This document shows positions 34,947 through 47,025 of a stretch of DNA of 64,000 nucleotides, piece by piece. This DNA is from Lomentospora prolificans (lineage: Eukaryota > Ascomycota > Sordariomycetes > Microascales > Microascaceae). The notes under the pieces are model-generated. The model searched no databases. It was not told where the DNA came from and worked only from the letters and a program-made list of their open reading frames with translations. The translations under genes and the position numbers were made by a program. Location of the stretch: positions 4,278,001 to 4,342,000 of the forward strand of contig JARFXM010000009.1 in NCBI GenBank assembly GCA_029532625.1, given 5' to 3'. Within the stretch, counting starts at the first letter, position 1. The number at the start of each line of letters is the position of its first letter.

Positions 34947-37900
34947 GATCCAGAGGTAGCTATCAAAGGATAGCACCGCTGGCTTCTTGGAGGGAGATGA
35001 GAGGTCTGGGCGTTGCTGTTCAACTTGGGTTAGCTTCGGGATCGCAAAGTGCGTTAGATCCAGTCAGCGTGGGTTCGATACGGATATTGGAAAGATAGGA
35101 GGAGAGAGGATGTAGGTTCAGTGCGATGAATAGCAAGCAGGGAAATGCTTGATATAAGACTGAAGGGGTGCAGTCGGACCACAAGAGGTAAGGATAGATC
35201 TGACGTTCGATATGTTGACCCGAGAAGTCTGTTCGGAACGTGTGGGAAAAAGAATGCTTTATAGCAGAGGGCATCCCATGGAAGTGAAGGGAGATGAATT
35301 GGGGACCAGCGCCTCATGCTTAGCTCAAACCATTTGGCCCCTCGAAGTGAATCACTTCTAGAGCGTGACTTCTATATCGAGTTGTCATCACGGCGCGAAG
35401 GTGACGGAAGGAACCACTGGTTGGTATGCTTCGGTGGTCGGAGGAAGGTGCTCCGCCGAGCCGATCCATCTCGCCTTCCTCTCCACAGTCAACGTTGATT
35501 CACTTGAGCCAAGTCTAGATGTGACAGGAAGAGCTGGTCCCGCGGCCGCCAGTTTCGCCGAATCTCTCGCACGAGTTTGCAACTTTACACTCATCATGAC
35601 AACACATGCGGCGATGCACTCAACGGCGCCAAGGCCCGATGATGAATTACATCAGTGTGTTTCTAGAGGATGCCGGTCATCTTTGGCGCTTCCTCCGAAC
35701 CACTCCCGGCATCTGACCGTACCCCACATGCTAGTCGGGTGGTATCGTGCAAGAAGCAAGGCCGAGTGCAACAGTAGAGGGGGCCCGGGGGTCATGAGGG
35801 GGGAGATCCCCAAGAGGGAAGGTACCGGGTAGCTGGACTGAGGAACAACCCAGTCGGAAAGGGTGCAGATTGTCTATGTGGCCGACATTGTGATCTCTTT
35901 CCATGCGATTTGCAGGTTTTCGATGGGTATCACTGGAGCCTCATCGAACGAACGCCAAGACGGTTCGATCTGCAGATGCAGAAGCGGAAAACGAGAGCGT
36001 AAGAGAGAGAGAGAGACGTCAAGACTCACTTTGCTACCTTACTAGGTTACTAAACAGGTGCTGTAACGTAGGATGACCGACGGTCGACGTCGAAGGTAAG
36101 ACAAAAAACGCAGTTCCAAGTTCAAGGAAAGTTGGCTCGAAGGCGCGATGAAGCGAAAAAGTAATAAGAAAAGGAGTGGAAGTGCACAGCACAGCACAAG
36201 TAGGAAAGAAGCCAAAACGGACTGGCGAAGAAGGCTAAAGTGAGGAAGGACGACGAAAAGGTCGGATGGGGAAGAAGAGGAAACGTAAGAACGAGCGGCG
36301 TCCTGCACACCGAGAGGGAAATGAGGAATGGATATATACAGCATCGATCCCGACATGGCTACGGTATGGAAGTACATCGACTTACAATCGCAACTCGCCT
36401 CCTTGAGCTCCGGGGCGGCATGGCATAGACGAGAGGGTCCGCCATCCCGCTCGGCTGGGACCAATACGGCGAAATATCCAGTCTTTTCTCCAAAAGCGGT
36501 TGGCCCTGCTCATAAAACAAGTTCCTTATGGGTCTGCAAATCCTGGTAATTATTCCGCAGCCACAGCTCAAGGAGCCAGAGAGCCCAATCCTTACAGAGC
36601 GCCTTCACCCTATCCTCTCCGTGGTATCAGACCATCGTTTCTGTAATGGTCTGGCAGAGAAGCGACGTCAGTACTGAATGGTTCATTTAACGAAGCGACA
36701 AAGCTAGCAAGGGTTTGTGCAAAGGAAGCCACAGGGTACCGGGCTACTTCATGCGCTTCTTTGCTCGTGAGATGCCCAAGGTTTGAGAGAACGGACGAAC
36801 AAGTTGGTCGTGGACAGCTACAGTCCAGGGGAAACAAGGCGACTGGGGCGACGACGAAACACAGGGGTCCAAAACCTACGTAACACTGTGTACAATTGGA
36901 CAGGAGGGAGGCAGGGAATCGCTTGGCGTCCCTCACCAGAACAACCAGACCGCTGGTCGGATAATATATCTTCGGACGTCGAGTGGGCCTCTGCTCCACC
37001 TTGATGAAGAGGAAGTCAAAGTGGTAAATGGAAGGGGGCTCTGAGATGGGGTGGAGTCGACAAACCGGGGTAAGGAGTGGTCGTGCTTGGTTGTGTTGTG
37101 TGGCGCGGGAGGTGTGGTAGGCGATTTTGATGGAACGCTGAGAGATTCTCGGCTGTTTCCCGCCGGAGGAACGCTTTCGCGCGAGTGACCCCAAGTGAAG
37201 ATCTTCCTCAGCCCCCCCAAGAATCCAAGGGACCCAAGGGGATCGAAGGAATCACTAAAATGCTAGACCTTGCCAAGCGACCAGATGTTATGGTGGTGCT
37301 AGTGGGTAACGCCACCCGGCAGAAGCGGTACATTGCATGTCTCACAATCTGGTAGGACGAACATGTACTTCCCGCATCGACGGGACAGGATGCCCACTTT
37401 GCCAGCGGGACGAGTCTTGGCTTCGATCCGGGGAGATTCCACGCATGAAAGAGAACAGGTCTCCGTGATTAGCATGGCGAAAGGAGCGATCGGAGGATGA
37501 TGCTCGATCTTATTATGCTCATCCCAAACTTTCCACCCTTATTAACTCCGTATTCCTGATTTCTGCGAAAGGAAGATAACCAACTAGCCTCCGAAACAGT
37601 ATTTGACAGAAGCAATGCGCAGCCCTAAATGCCTTGCCTCGACCTAAACAGCGATAAAGATGGGATGAGAGTAAGAACTCAAATTATCCGGAATAGATGG
37701 TCTGTGGGAAGACACTTTCTTTCTTTGGACCTCCAGCGTTTTGCTCTCCACTTCTACAGCAACGCCGGGCGAGAGACGCCTCAGACAGTCTCTATGACCA
37801 GTCAAGCATAACACATTTCAGGCGCTCGGCAATGACATACAACGTAGCTTCCACGTTGGCTGCCCATACCTGCAGCAAGTCAGGCACATAGGGCGGATGA

Positions 37901-40309
37901 CTCGCTATGATTGGTGACAAGTCTGCAAGCAGGGTGGTGCTCTTGGAGATGAGAACTGCATTTCCCCGCGTTTATTTTGGAGGAGTTGTACAGTATCGAA
38001 TAGGACTTGTCAGGGTTGTAAGGGGCAAAAAAGGCCCGTTTCATCTTGGGCGTGGTTCCCGCCTTCGGCTGGCCGACAAGCCTCCGTGCAAGTGACGGGC
38101 TCCAGCGACTCGAGCTGATTCCCGCCCTGGTATTATGGTTGCTTTTAGGCCCTGCTATAACTTGTGTGATGACACCTTCGAGTCGCATTTGATTTGGAGG
38201 CTCGTGTGTTAGACCAGTTGAAGGGCCGAGTGATGCCTTTGGACATAGACTTGGTGAGGGAGTTGCTTTTTTCTTTTTTTTTTTTCTTCTTCTCCAGCCC
38301 CCATGCAATATGTCAACAATGTGACAAACGATAATATCGCTTTGATACCTGCCTGGCAACGCAGACAGAAGACATCGCCGGAACCAAAAAGAATCTCTAG
38401 AACCTCGAGTGCCTTTTGACCAAGGCCTTTCCTTTCCACATCTTGTCGAAACAAATCTCCAAACACCCGCCTACCTAAACTCATCTGATCTCCCCCCACC
38501 CCCCACAACAAGTGTTCGTCGACTCGCCTCGCCACCTTTTCACTCTGATCCCATCCCGTGGCCCCCTTGTTTCACAACATTTCCGGGCCCGCACACACCA
38601 TCGAGGAAACAGATCATCGCCTCCTGACACTTCGAACTGGGCAAATTTCCCTGTATCTGCTGCCACTCTATCGAATTCCGTCTTGCACCAATTAGCGGTC
38701 CTCTCAAATGTTTAGAGGGTATAGTAGGCCACGGTGTTTCTTAATCTGTGGCGATGGCAGTGGCTGGTTTCCTCCGATGTAAGTGAATGCGGCCAACGCA
38801 CTACGCCGCCTTGTTGCCGACAGTTTGGCTAGACGCATATTAAGCGAGACTCGTAGCGTAAACGTAGATATCGGCAGCGGACCCTGCGCACCATCTGCCG
38901 GAAGGATAATCAATATCAACCAGGACCTGCATCGCGCAGGGGTCCCTCTCTCTATTTTGTCGCCTTGAGCCGATACTCGCCTCTCACTTGGTCGAAACAC
39001 ATCGGCTCCCTCGAGAATGGATTAACCCCCCGCCAAACTCGCCACCTCTCTCAACGTGGCCCGAGATCTAATAGGCGCGCCCTTCTTGAAATATTGGGCT
39101 CCTCGTGGTCGCGAACGTCGACCTGATTCCTCTACCGCAGGTAGCATACACACCAGCTGCCGACATCGTCCCATAGACACCCCTCTTCAAGGTCGCAGAA
39201 AAGTCATTTCGGCGCGTGGAGCCGATCGTTGCCTAATCGAAAGCGCCAGAAGAAGAAGAAGAAGAAAAAAGGGAAAAAGGTCATTTAGGGGGTAGCTGTA
39301 CTCCATCTAGCGCAAGATGCAGCCCTTCAGTACAAAGTAGAAACTACCCGTGGTGAATGGGCGGTGGAAGCGAGGCTCCACCGCATTGATCAATCTCTTG
39401 CACGTGGACGCTGCTGGTGATTAATATCCCCGAGCCTACCGAGCGGGTCGCGGTCGGAGCCATCACTCTATCGGGCAGCTCAACTCGCACCGAAACTGAG
39501 AGGATAACCCAAGGCTACGTTTCATGCCTAATATAGCTTGTTCCCTTCGATGGTGGGGTTTGAAGCCAAGAGAGTTGCACTCAAAAACATGCGAGCCGGG
39601 ATATCTACGGACCCGTATCGACTGAGCGGCCCGGGTGTTGAGCCGACGTCCGAAGCCTGGCAGCCTCGATGGGAAATAGCGCTGAGAAGAGCATCTTAGA
39701 ATGCAAGCGGCATCAACAGACCTATGGGAGCGGGCTAACTAAGACATGAGCGAAAGCCCGTGAGGGCCGTGTCAACATTCTTAGCCGCCCCAGAGCTAGA
39801 AATGGTTATGCTTCTCTCAAAGAGTTGTTCAAGACGTTTTAGACGGCCCCCTGTTTTTCAGAATATCCCTAGAACGCCCCGATAATGGGTTGTAAGAAAC
39901 TTCTCTACCCTGGCTCGCCATGCAAAAGCTGTCAAAAACGAACCATGCCGGCCACCCAACACGGTAGAAAAAGATTGAGACGGAATGGGATAACTAGGGA
40001 TCAGCACTTCCTGAATAAACATGTGAAAAAGCATACAAAATATACATATATATAAAAAGAGTCTTAAAATACTCCCATCTATAAATGTGCCTGTAACAAA
40101 GAAGATTCGTTTCAAGAGCCGGTCCGGTGCAAGTTCTCCTCGAAGGCGACGAAGCCAGCGCCGAATCGAGATAAACCAAGGCTTCTCTACCGAAGCCCCC
40201 CATTATTATGCATTAGTGAAGCGTAGCTCATCGTTCCTTCTTCTCATTCACCGAAGACCGGCCAGAACATTGCTATGACAGGGCCAGGTAATCAGGTCCA
40301 TTTGAGACA
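34947..40309. other. Gene-poor region between GH55 and F-box genes
   Basis: No gene could be established. The first few hundred bases hold the GH55 promoter. A stretch at about 36960–37255 on the minus strand reads as a plausible coding exon (see findings) but has no partner exons. A T/C-rich tract lies near 38265–38290, a GA microsatellite at 36002–36016, and a GAA-rich patch near 39245–39280. The open frames at 36610–37194 (−) and 38209–38535 (−) are unrecognised. Confidence 0.5.
36002..36016 (+). repeat. (AG)n microsatellite
   Basis: Seven AG units in non-coding sequence. No function is inferred. Confidence 0.85.
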
Positions 40310-42528
40310 TTAGATGTAACCGCCATCCGGCGACTGTCGCTCTGTGCTTTCCAAGGCCTCGATGCCCTTAATGTCGGCACCAAAGTCAAGTATTAGAATC
40401 TTGGGGTCTTGCCCGGTGCTGACTATCCTCCTGTAATCGCTCTTCGCGCTGAGAACCCAGCTGGCATGCCATTTTGGGAAATCGAGGAGCTGACATCCGC
40501 TCTCCATATCAAAAACCTTGATGTCGGTATCGTAACTCCCGCTGATAAGTCTTCCGCTGACACTGTCAATGTGGAGACTTCGCACCAGGCCGTCATGTGC
40601 CTTCATTTCCCGTAGGCATTCACCCGTGTTAGCATCCCAGATGCGGATCACCTTATCGTTGCCAGCGGAGGCAATGTAGCGACCGTCTTCCGAGAACTGG
40701 GAACAGGCCAATCCCTTGGTATGACCGGCAAACTCGCGAATGTTCTTGCCGGTATCGATGTTCCATAGCTTAACGCGGAAGTCACCGGAGCAGGAGACAA
40801 TAGTGTTCCCACGCATCTGGACTGCATTAACGGGACCCGCGTGGCCCCTCAGCCTCCGAAGTAGCGCGCCCGTCTCTCGATCCCACACGCAGATGCTGAT
40901 GTCCTTACTGCAGGTCACGATATGTTTCTCGTCAAACACAAGATCGAGAACGGCAGCAGTATGATGTCGGAGGCGTCTGATTGGTCGGTAGCCGGAGTTC
41001 ACCTTATATACAATACAAGTGGCATCTGAAGACCCTGTTACTAGGATCTTATCGTCGTACTGCAGACATAGAATGGATGCCTTGTGGTGGGTCGGAAAAG
41101 AGACAAGAGCTGGCATCGAGGCAGCTACGCGCTGATTATTGGAGAGCGTAGCGTAGTGAGCAGGCTGCTTGTTCTCGTCGATTAATACGGATATGTCGCC
41201 TAGGACCTCGGGAGGTCCGATAACGAGCTTGCACTCATAGGTGTGCATGTCCCATATCCTGATGGTTTTGTCCCTCGAGCCTGTGATGATTTTGAACCTA
41301 GGGATCCGTTAGTGGGCGCGTAGTGCGCGCATCGGGGCATCACATACTCATCAAACTGAAGGCAATAGATACTGTCCAAGTGCCCATTCAAGTAGACAGA
41401 CTTCGCCTCTCCGCGTCTCCATCTTGCGTCTAGTTCCTCTCTTGCACAGTAGATATCTCTCCAATTATTAGTCGGCTTTACGCTCGGAACCCCGAGACCG
41501 GCGCCAGGCCTGATCGGTCCGCTTGTGGCATACGTCGCAGTCTTCTCGCGCAGGAAAGACTCCCTCCAGATATGCTGATTGGCCACTGTGTCTCGCCAAT
41601 CTCTACAGACCTGGCTGGCTGTGAGAAGGCCAGCGGCATCGAGTTGTGACAAAATCTGGATTGCAAGCTCTGTGGGGAGTTGCGTGATAAAATCGATCCG
41701 GCTGATGCTACCGTCCTGGGTCTGCAAAGAGGCCCGCTTTGATTCGTATATGTCTGCCTCAGATACAGACCCAGCCACGGTAATTCCGATACCACTCTCG
41801 CGATCATTTCCACAATCTTCCCCTGGCACATGCGCAAGCCACTTATTCCGAAAGTTATGCGCACTGGAGTCTTGATCGCTCGACCCAGTTCCCGAGAGAT
41901 ATAGATACTCAGCCACAGATGCCTTTGCAGCGGCCCCCGTGTTGTGCGGGATGATCGGAGGTTCACCGCCAATGCTTGGGACCGGGAGAGCACCCGTAGG
42001 CTCGGTAGTCTGGTCTGCGTCATGTTGAGCCGGATGATCCGATTCGCCGTAGGGGGATCTTGGTTGTCGGAAGCTCGCAGCTTGTCGGAGCCGGTGCCAC
42101 GTTGCATGAGCCGTTGCGGGTCTAGCTTCGGAGCTTTGCTCCTCCGAAATAGAGCTGTTCGTCAAAGTTGGACGGCGGTGAAGCTTTACTCTTAAAGAAG
42201 TGGAGGCGCGTCGAATCATGCCGCGGAAAGAGTTTGCTTCCACTTTCGCCCTTGGAGTAGGCCACGCAGAGGTGCTTTCAGAGCGGGAGTGACCATGGTA
42301 TTGCAACGGCGGCGCTACCATGCTGATCTCCGGAGATTCGATAACGAGGGATTTCGGCCTACGGCGGACCAGGGAGAAATTAAAGGCTCGGGGTCTCGAG
42401 TCGTGGGACGTTGTGGGGGGTTCGTAAGGGACAGGATTGCCCCTCGATGGGTTAAAGGGTGTGGGATCCGAATACATGGCCTCTTGGGCTGGTGCCCAGT
42501 CGGCAATCGGAACAATTCGTTTCGCCAT
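40310..42528 (-). CDS. F-box and WD40-repeat protein, SCF substrate receptor
   Basis: Exons 42528–41348 and 41297–40310 give 722 residues; the intron is 50 bases, phase 2, with GTATGT donor and CTAG acceptor, and the junction rebuilds the strand FDEFKIITGSRDKTIRIWD. An F-box starts near residue 278 (IDFITQLPTELAIQILSQLD…ASQVCRDWRD), followed from about 380 by roughly seven WD40 blades (NGHLDSIYCLQF; GHAGPVNAVQ; GHTKGLACSQF; AHDGLVRSLHI). In this architecture the F-box docks on Skp1 and the propeller binds phosphorylated substrates for ubiquitination. Known fungal members include Met30, Cdc4/Pop and FWD-1; I cannot assign this one to any of them. The first 270 residues are Ser/Pro-rich and probably disordered. 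The start is the first in-frame ATG (MAKRIVPIADW); longer frames upstream rely on non-ATG codons. Confidence 0.93.
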
Positions 42529-45500
42529 ATGGGTCAAGTTGAAAGCAGGAGTGTGGGATGACGCCTTTTCGATCGATCGGCTAAGGGTGCTCGACGATAT
42601 CGCGGACACGTTACAGGCGTCAATCCCGCGTAAACATTAACATAGCAAGAACGCTGGGTCGCTGTTCGGTTGGCTGAGAAAAGACGCGTTCGGAGAAGTT
42701 CAGGAATGAAGTGGCCCAGCAGTGCACCTTTTCGCACAATCCTCTACCAATGCGGCCAAACCTTTTGGTTATATCTTCGCTCCGAGTCCTAACCCGCAAC
42801 TCGTCACAAAAACCAACCTCGCCGGGCCAAGCGTCCAGTCCGTCCGCCTGAAAAGGAGGACAAGAAAAGGGAGGAAAAGGCGGGATGAGAAGTGATGACT
42901 GTCGACAATGGTCAACGGCGATCCGGCGCAACCAAGAGCAAGTAAAAGGCGCGAAGTGGGGATCGTGGTGTGGTGGCCAAGCGCGTAATCAAGTCGTTTC
43001 GTCGTCTGGTTTCAGCAAGGGCAAGGACGAGAACGACGTCAAATAGTGGCCGGAATCCGTTGCTTTTTGGGGGGCTCGAGTTGGTTGGCTGAGACAGACC
43101 CTCTATTATAATTCCTTTTCCTTTGAATCCTTTCTTTTGGTCCACGCCTGCAAACGCCAGTTTCCGGTGAGGTGGCAGGAAAAGTAGCCCATCAAGTATT
43201 ACTATACAAAAGGAGAGAGGGTGGCGGCGACTTAGTTTGGACGCTACAACAGGGATAGTGTAGGAGTCTATCGTTGAATCGAAGCGCTAATAGTAGACCG
43301 GCGGATCTGCGAACACGAGAGAAGAACAAAACAAGTGACGTGCAAGATGCAAGTTTGCAAGAACGGTGGGCCATAAAAACCGAAGGATCGCGATGAGAAC
43401 GGAGAAAAAGACAAGACTGCCAGGCCAGTTCGAGCTTGTTGTTGCGCTAGGGCGGAAACCTATGGCGTGGCGTTCGTGTCTCGATGCTTTGGTGGTAGTC
43501 TTCTTCCTTTTTCTCTGGCCGTGGTCCTTGATTTGCTGTCACGGCTGGATCGCCCCCGTGAAATGAACTGCTCAGCCCAGTAGGCCAGGCTGATCTTGTA
43601 GTGATCTGGTGCGCTTAGCACGAGAAAGGTAGAGGTGGGTGGGGATGATGGAGTCCGATGGTCACAGCTGGCCTCTGGGTGTTGTTATGGTGTTATTCAA
43701 TGTGGTGGTTAGACGTGGCCAGTGGAGATGCAAATCCTCAATCCTACCTGTTCGCCGCGACCTAGACGAGATGAAATGGGAGATGGAACCACCAACTGTT
43801 GGAGAAATGAAAATAAAAGAGCGGGGAACTGCAGCGTAAACAATTTTCTACAGGTGCAAGCAGATGAAGGAGACAGGGATCAATGCATTTATCATAATCC
43901 AGCATCAAAAGCAATTGCGACCAGTCGCGGTCGCATCGACAGTCCAAACATAATGAAACGGACTGGGGTCCTAGTCAGGGAGCGACTGTGCGTTGCAGAT
44001 GCTGAGGGGAGAGCGAAGTGCGAACCGAAGAGGTGCGGGCGGAATCTGCCAAACTAGGCCCAAGTGAGCACAAGGTCTGAGCAGAGACGGAAAACTGGTC
44101 TATTGTGATCTGATAATTTGAGCTCTGCTCGTAGTTGGCTTGGGCATAAGAGTAAAACAGTCCGGTTGTCCGCTCCCAATTTCCAAGCCCACGAGGGAGG
44201 ATCTCGGGGAAGGTTTAATGATCAGTGGATCAATGATGGTGGGCGGGCACAAGGTCGCCTTCAATGTTCTCAACGTCATGTGCAAAGGTAATAATCCTGC
44301 CTGCTAATCATCCGCCAGCCCAGCCTCGATAGCCAGCCACTGCGCAGCACGAAACATCTGAACAGTGCCCACGTGCTTAGCGGCACAAACTGAAGAGTTC
44401 CGTCTTTGAATCGGTCGCGATTAATTCCAACGAGTCAGTATGGTCGCACTGGATCAGTAAGGACCTGCGCATGCAGCACGAAAGGGTAAAGGGGACAGTT
44501 GATCACATTTACCCCTGTTGTTTCGCATCTGGTAGTGGTGGTCGACCCGCGCAAGGCAAAGGGCCAAACATTGGAAGCGACCCCTCCTAATCTAATACCC
44601 ACCCGGATATCCAGCCCTGGAGGATCAATTTGACGGCCCCAAGATTGATCCATGGATTGATCAATTGATGCGGGTTTCGCCCCTAAACCCTGGATAATTT
44701 CAGGGGACAATGGGCAGAACGCCAGCTCACAACCTTGAAGTATCCATTGATTAGTCCCTTCAGGCGCTGGCTGGCTCGTGCAGGCGCGGCTTTCAGTGGG
44801 TGAGAACTGGTTCGCTTAGTCACGGAAGTCCTCCCCAAAATAGAAACATGGACACTTGTAATATCCGTCCGTCGGACACCCTACGGATAGATTGGTGTCG
44901 AGACCATGGAGCAGGCATGACTGACTGGGTGGTGACGGATTTGATGACCAGGCCCAAGAGTCTGTTGAGGGCCTGAGTGCATCTCAGCTCTCTACCAAAT
45001 TTCCAAGATTAATGCCTCAAATCCAGATACTAGATCACCATAGTGATGATCATTGCTAATCTTCTGAGTCCTTGCCTCGGCCTTAACTATTTTAGATACC
45101 TACCAGTATCCCGCCCTAGCAACAAGCTCTCCCGCTCGGGAAACCATCAGCCCTCCTTGATACCAATCTCGATGCAAATGGCGCGCTTGAACGCCAGGTT
45201 GCAGCGCAAATCTCCGTCCGAAACTTCCAACACCTTGTCCGCCGATTCGCCGATACCGTCGACCCTTGCGCAGGTCCGTTAGGCCAGGTCTCAATGTAAA
45301 TCATCAAGCTCACCAATAAGAATCTCTCCAATAGGCAACATGTGTAATCCAAAGGTTTCAAAGTACTGTCTGACAGCTCGAATCCGGACGCTCGGAACAT
45401 AGTTCGGGCATTTACTGCGCTACCCACCTCGGAGAGACTCGTGGGGCATCGAAAACCTTAAAAGACATGCGTCCTCAAAGCACCAAAAGTTCACATGGGC

Positions 45501-45625
45501 AAACGGAGAGCACCCGGAAAGAAAAAAAGCTAAAACAACGCATTGAAAGATATAGTTATTCCAAGACTAGATGCTTCGGTTCTCAGCCTGCATACGAAGG
45601 CCATGCTGTCCGGTTATCGTGACGT
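42529..45625. other. Intergenic region upstream of the F-box gene
   Basis: Promoter and leader of the F-box/WD40 gene on the left; no gene recognised in the rest. At about 45142–45297 a plus-strand frame reads smoothly (…ALLDTNLDANGALERQVAA…) but is only about 50 codons long and unidentified; it may be a fragment of another decayed gene. Some short palindromes occur (for example ATTGATCAAT at 44656–44665). Confidence 0.5.
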
Positions 45626-46158
45626 TTAATATCGATACAAAGACACCGGATTCCTGTTGCTTCTAATTGCTATTAGGTACAGGACTGCCCGTGCTCTCCC
45701 TGACAATCCAATTCCAAGGAGAAAAGCAACCCGCACCTGAGCTCCAGCAAACACGAAGGGTATGTTCCCCCGGTCTAGGGCGTTCCACTCGGATACCCCG
45801 TAGTAGATACCGATTCCCAGTTGTCGGACTGTGTAGAAGTCGCCGAAGTCGTCGACAATGAGACAGAAAAGCACCGCTTTCCATACTCGTAGATCAGCCG
45901 TCGATCGTAGAACTATGGCCTCGTTTGAGCGCAAAGAAGAGATAGAGGTCTCCAGCTGAGAAAGCACAAGGGCCATGCTGAGGGATATCTCGGATACAGA
46001 CGCAGGTGCCGACGCCAATGAAGGGGTCGAAAGTGGGCATAGTACGCGCCAATGGTGGCAGAAATAAGCTCGATCAGCAGGAAGAACATGCGATAAATCA
46101 GAGGTACGCCGACTCCAATAGGCCCTCACTGGACCGGCGCCGTGGACTTGGTAGGCAT
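45626..46158 (-). pseudogene. Decayed DUF7704-like integral membrane protein gene
   Basis: The minus strand carries blocks resembling a fungal integral membrane family that I recognise as DUF7704: VPLIYRMFFLLIELISATIG, then SAPASV…ALVLSQL, then NEAIVLRSTADLRVWKAVLF, then EWNALDRGNIPFVF and VRVAFLLGIGL. These blocks lie in different frames. After the ATG at 46158 the frame meets a TGA ten codons in. The first membrane block then shifts frame before SAPASV. Within the LSQL…NEA stretch a one-base loss and a one-base gain carry GDLYLFFAL in another frame. No GT–AG introns can explain these shifts. Members are about 150 residues with four membrane helices and unknown function. Sequencing errors are possible but three separate lesions make a true pseudogene more likely. 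It is divergent from the dehydrogenase gene. Confidence 0.75.
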
Positions 46159-47025
46159 GACGAGGTTGGAGCTTTCCTGAGACAGTGAGAGGTTCTTGGC
46201 TTGAGCCCACGTTGATTAATTCTCGGAGCCCTTCGCTCTCAGATGTGTGATTAGTCAGTAATCATGCTCGTCTGCTTCTCCCTGTTTTACCATTGCCGCG
46301 CCTTTGGCTTGCCAGCGATATTAATCTAAGCACAGAGTCGCTGTGCTGTCAAACTTCGCAATGTAGCTGCTTAATCGGTTGTCACTACCCCGAATGCTCT
46401 CCCCCACACTAAGGAGAAAAACGCCCTAAAACTGCTGGCGGTACCTTTGACCAATTCCACCTTTTTGTTGGTGGAAAAATCGGCCTCCGTCTCTGACTTC
46501 CGACCGGAGGTCGATACCCTCATGACACATGTAGGTTGCAGCTGACCGGCGCGCTCTCAGGACGAAAGTCTCCGTCACCTCTTGTCCATGCCGCATATAG
46601 CAAAGTCTCGCTGAAAGGAGTAAGTCGTCAATAGCCTCGAGGTGATATACTCCGAACGTCTCCATCCCGGAGCGGAGGAGCGGGTAAATCAGACCAGTGA
46701 CATGCAAGTTTTCCTGGCTGCGCCCTGGACGAGAACCGACACCTCGCATGCCCCTCGTTGCGGGTTTGGTTGCCCCTCACTCTTGGAACCGATTACAGTT
46801 TGCACGCACATCGCGAAGTAGACGAAAGAGGGTGGGGGGAAGCGGGATGGGGAGAAGCGGGTTTTTAGGATCCATAGATCTGGATTATATTCTCCCTTTT
46901 ACTTCTTTTCATTTTTCTCCACGCAGTTCATTTTCAAAGTAGAGCACAGCTCCATCGATTCTAATCACCTTTCTTCCCTGTCGTTTAATCGTAAGCTCCG
47001 GCTTCGCTTCCACGTCACCGTAGTC
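46159..47025. other. Promoter region of the dehydrogenase gene
   Basis: Between the DUF7704 pseudogene (−) and the dehydrogenase (+). A T/C-rich stretch at about 46889–46921 probably marks the transcription start region or leader of the dehydrogenase. An open frame at 46426–46749 on the minus strand is unrecognised. Confidence 0.55.
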
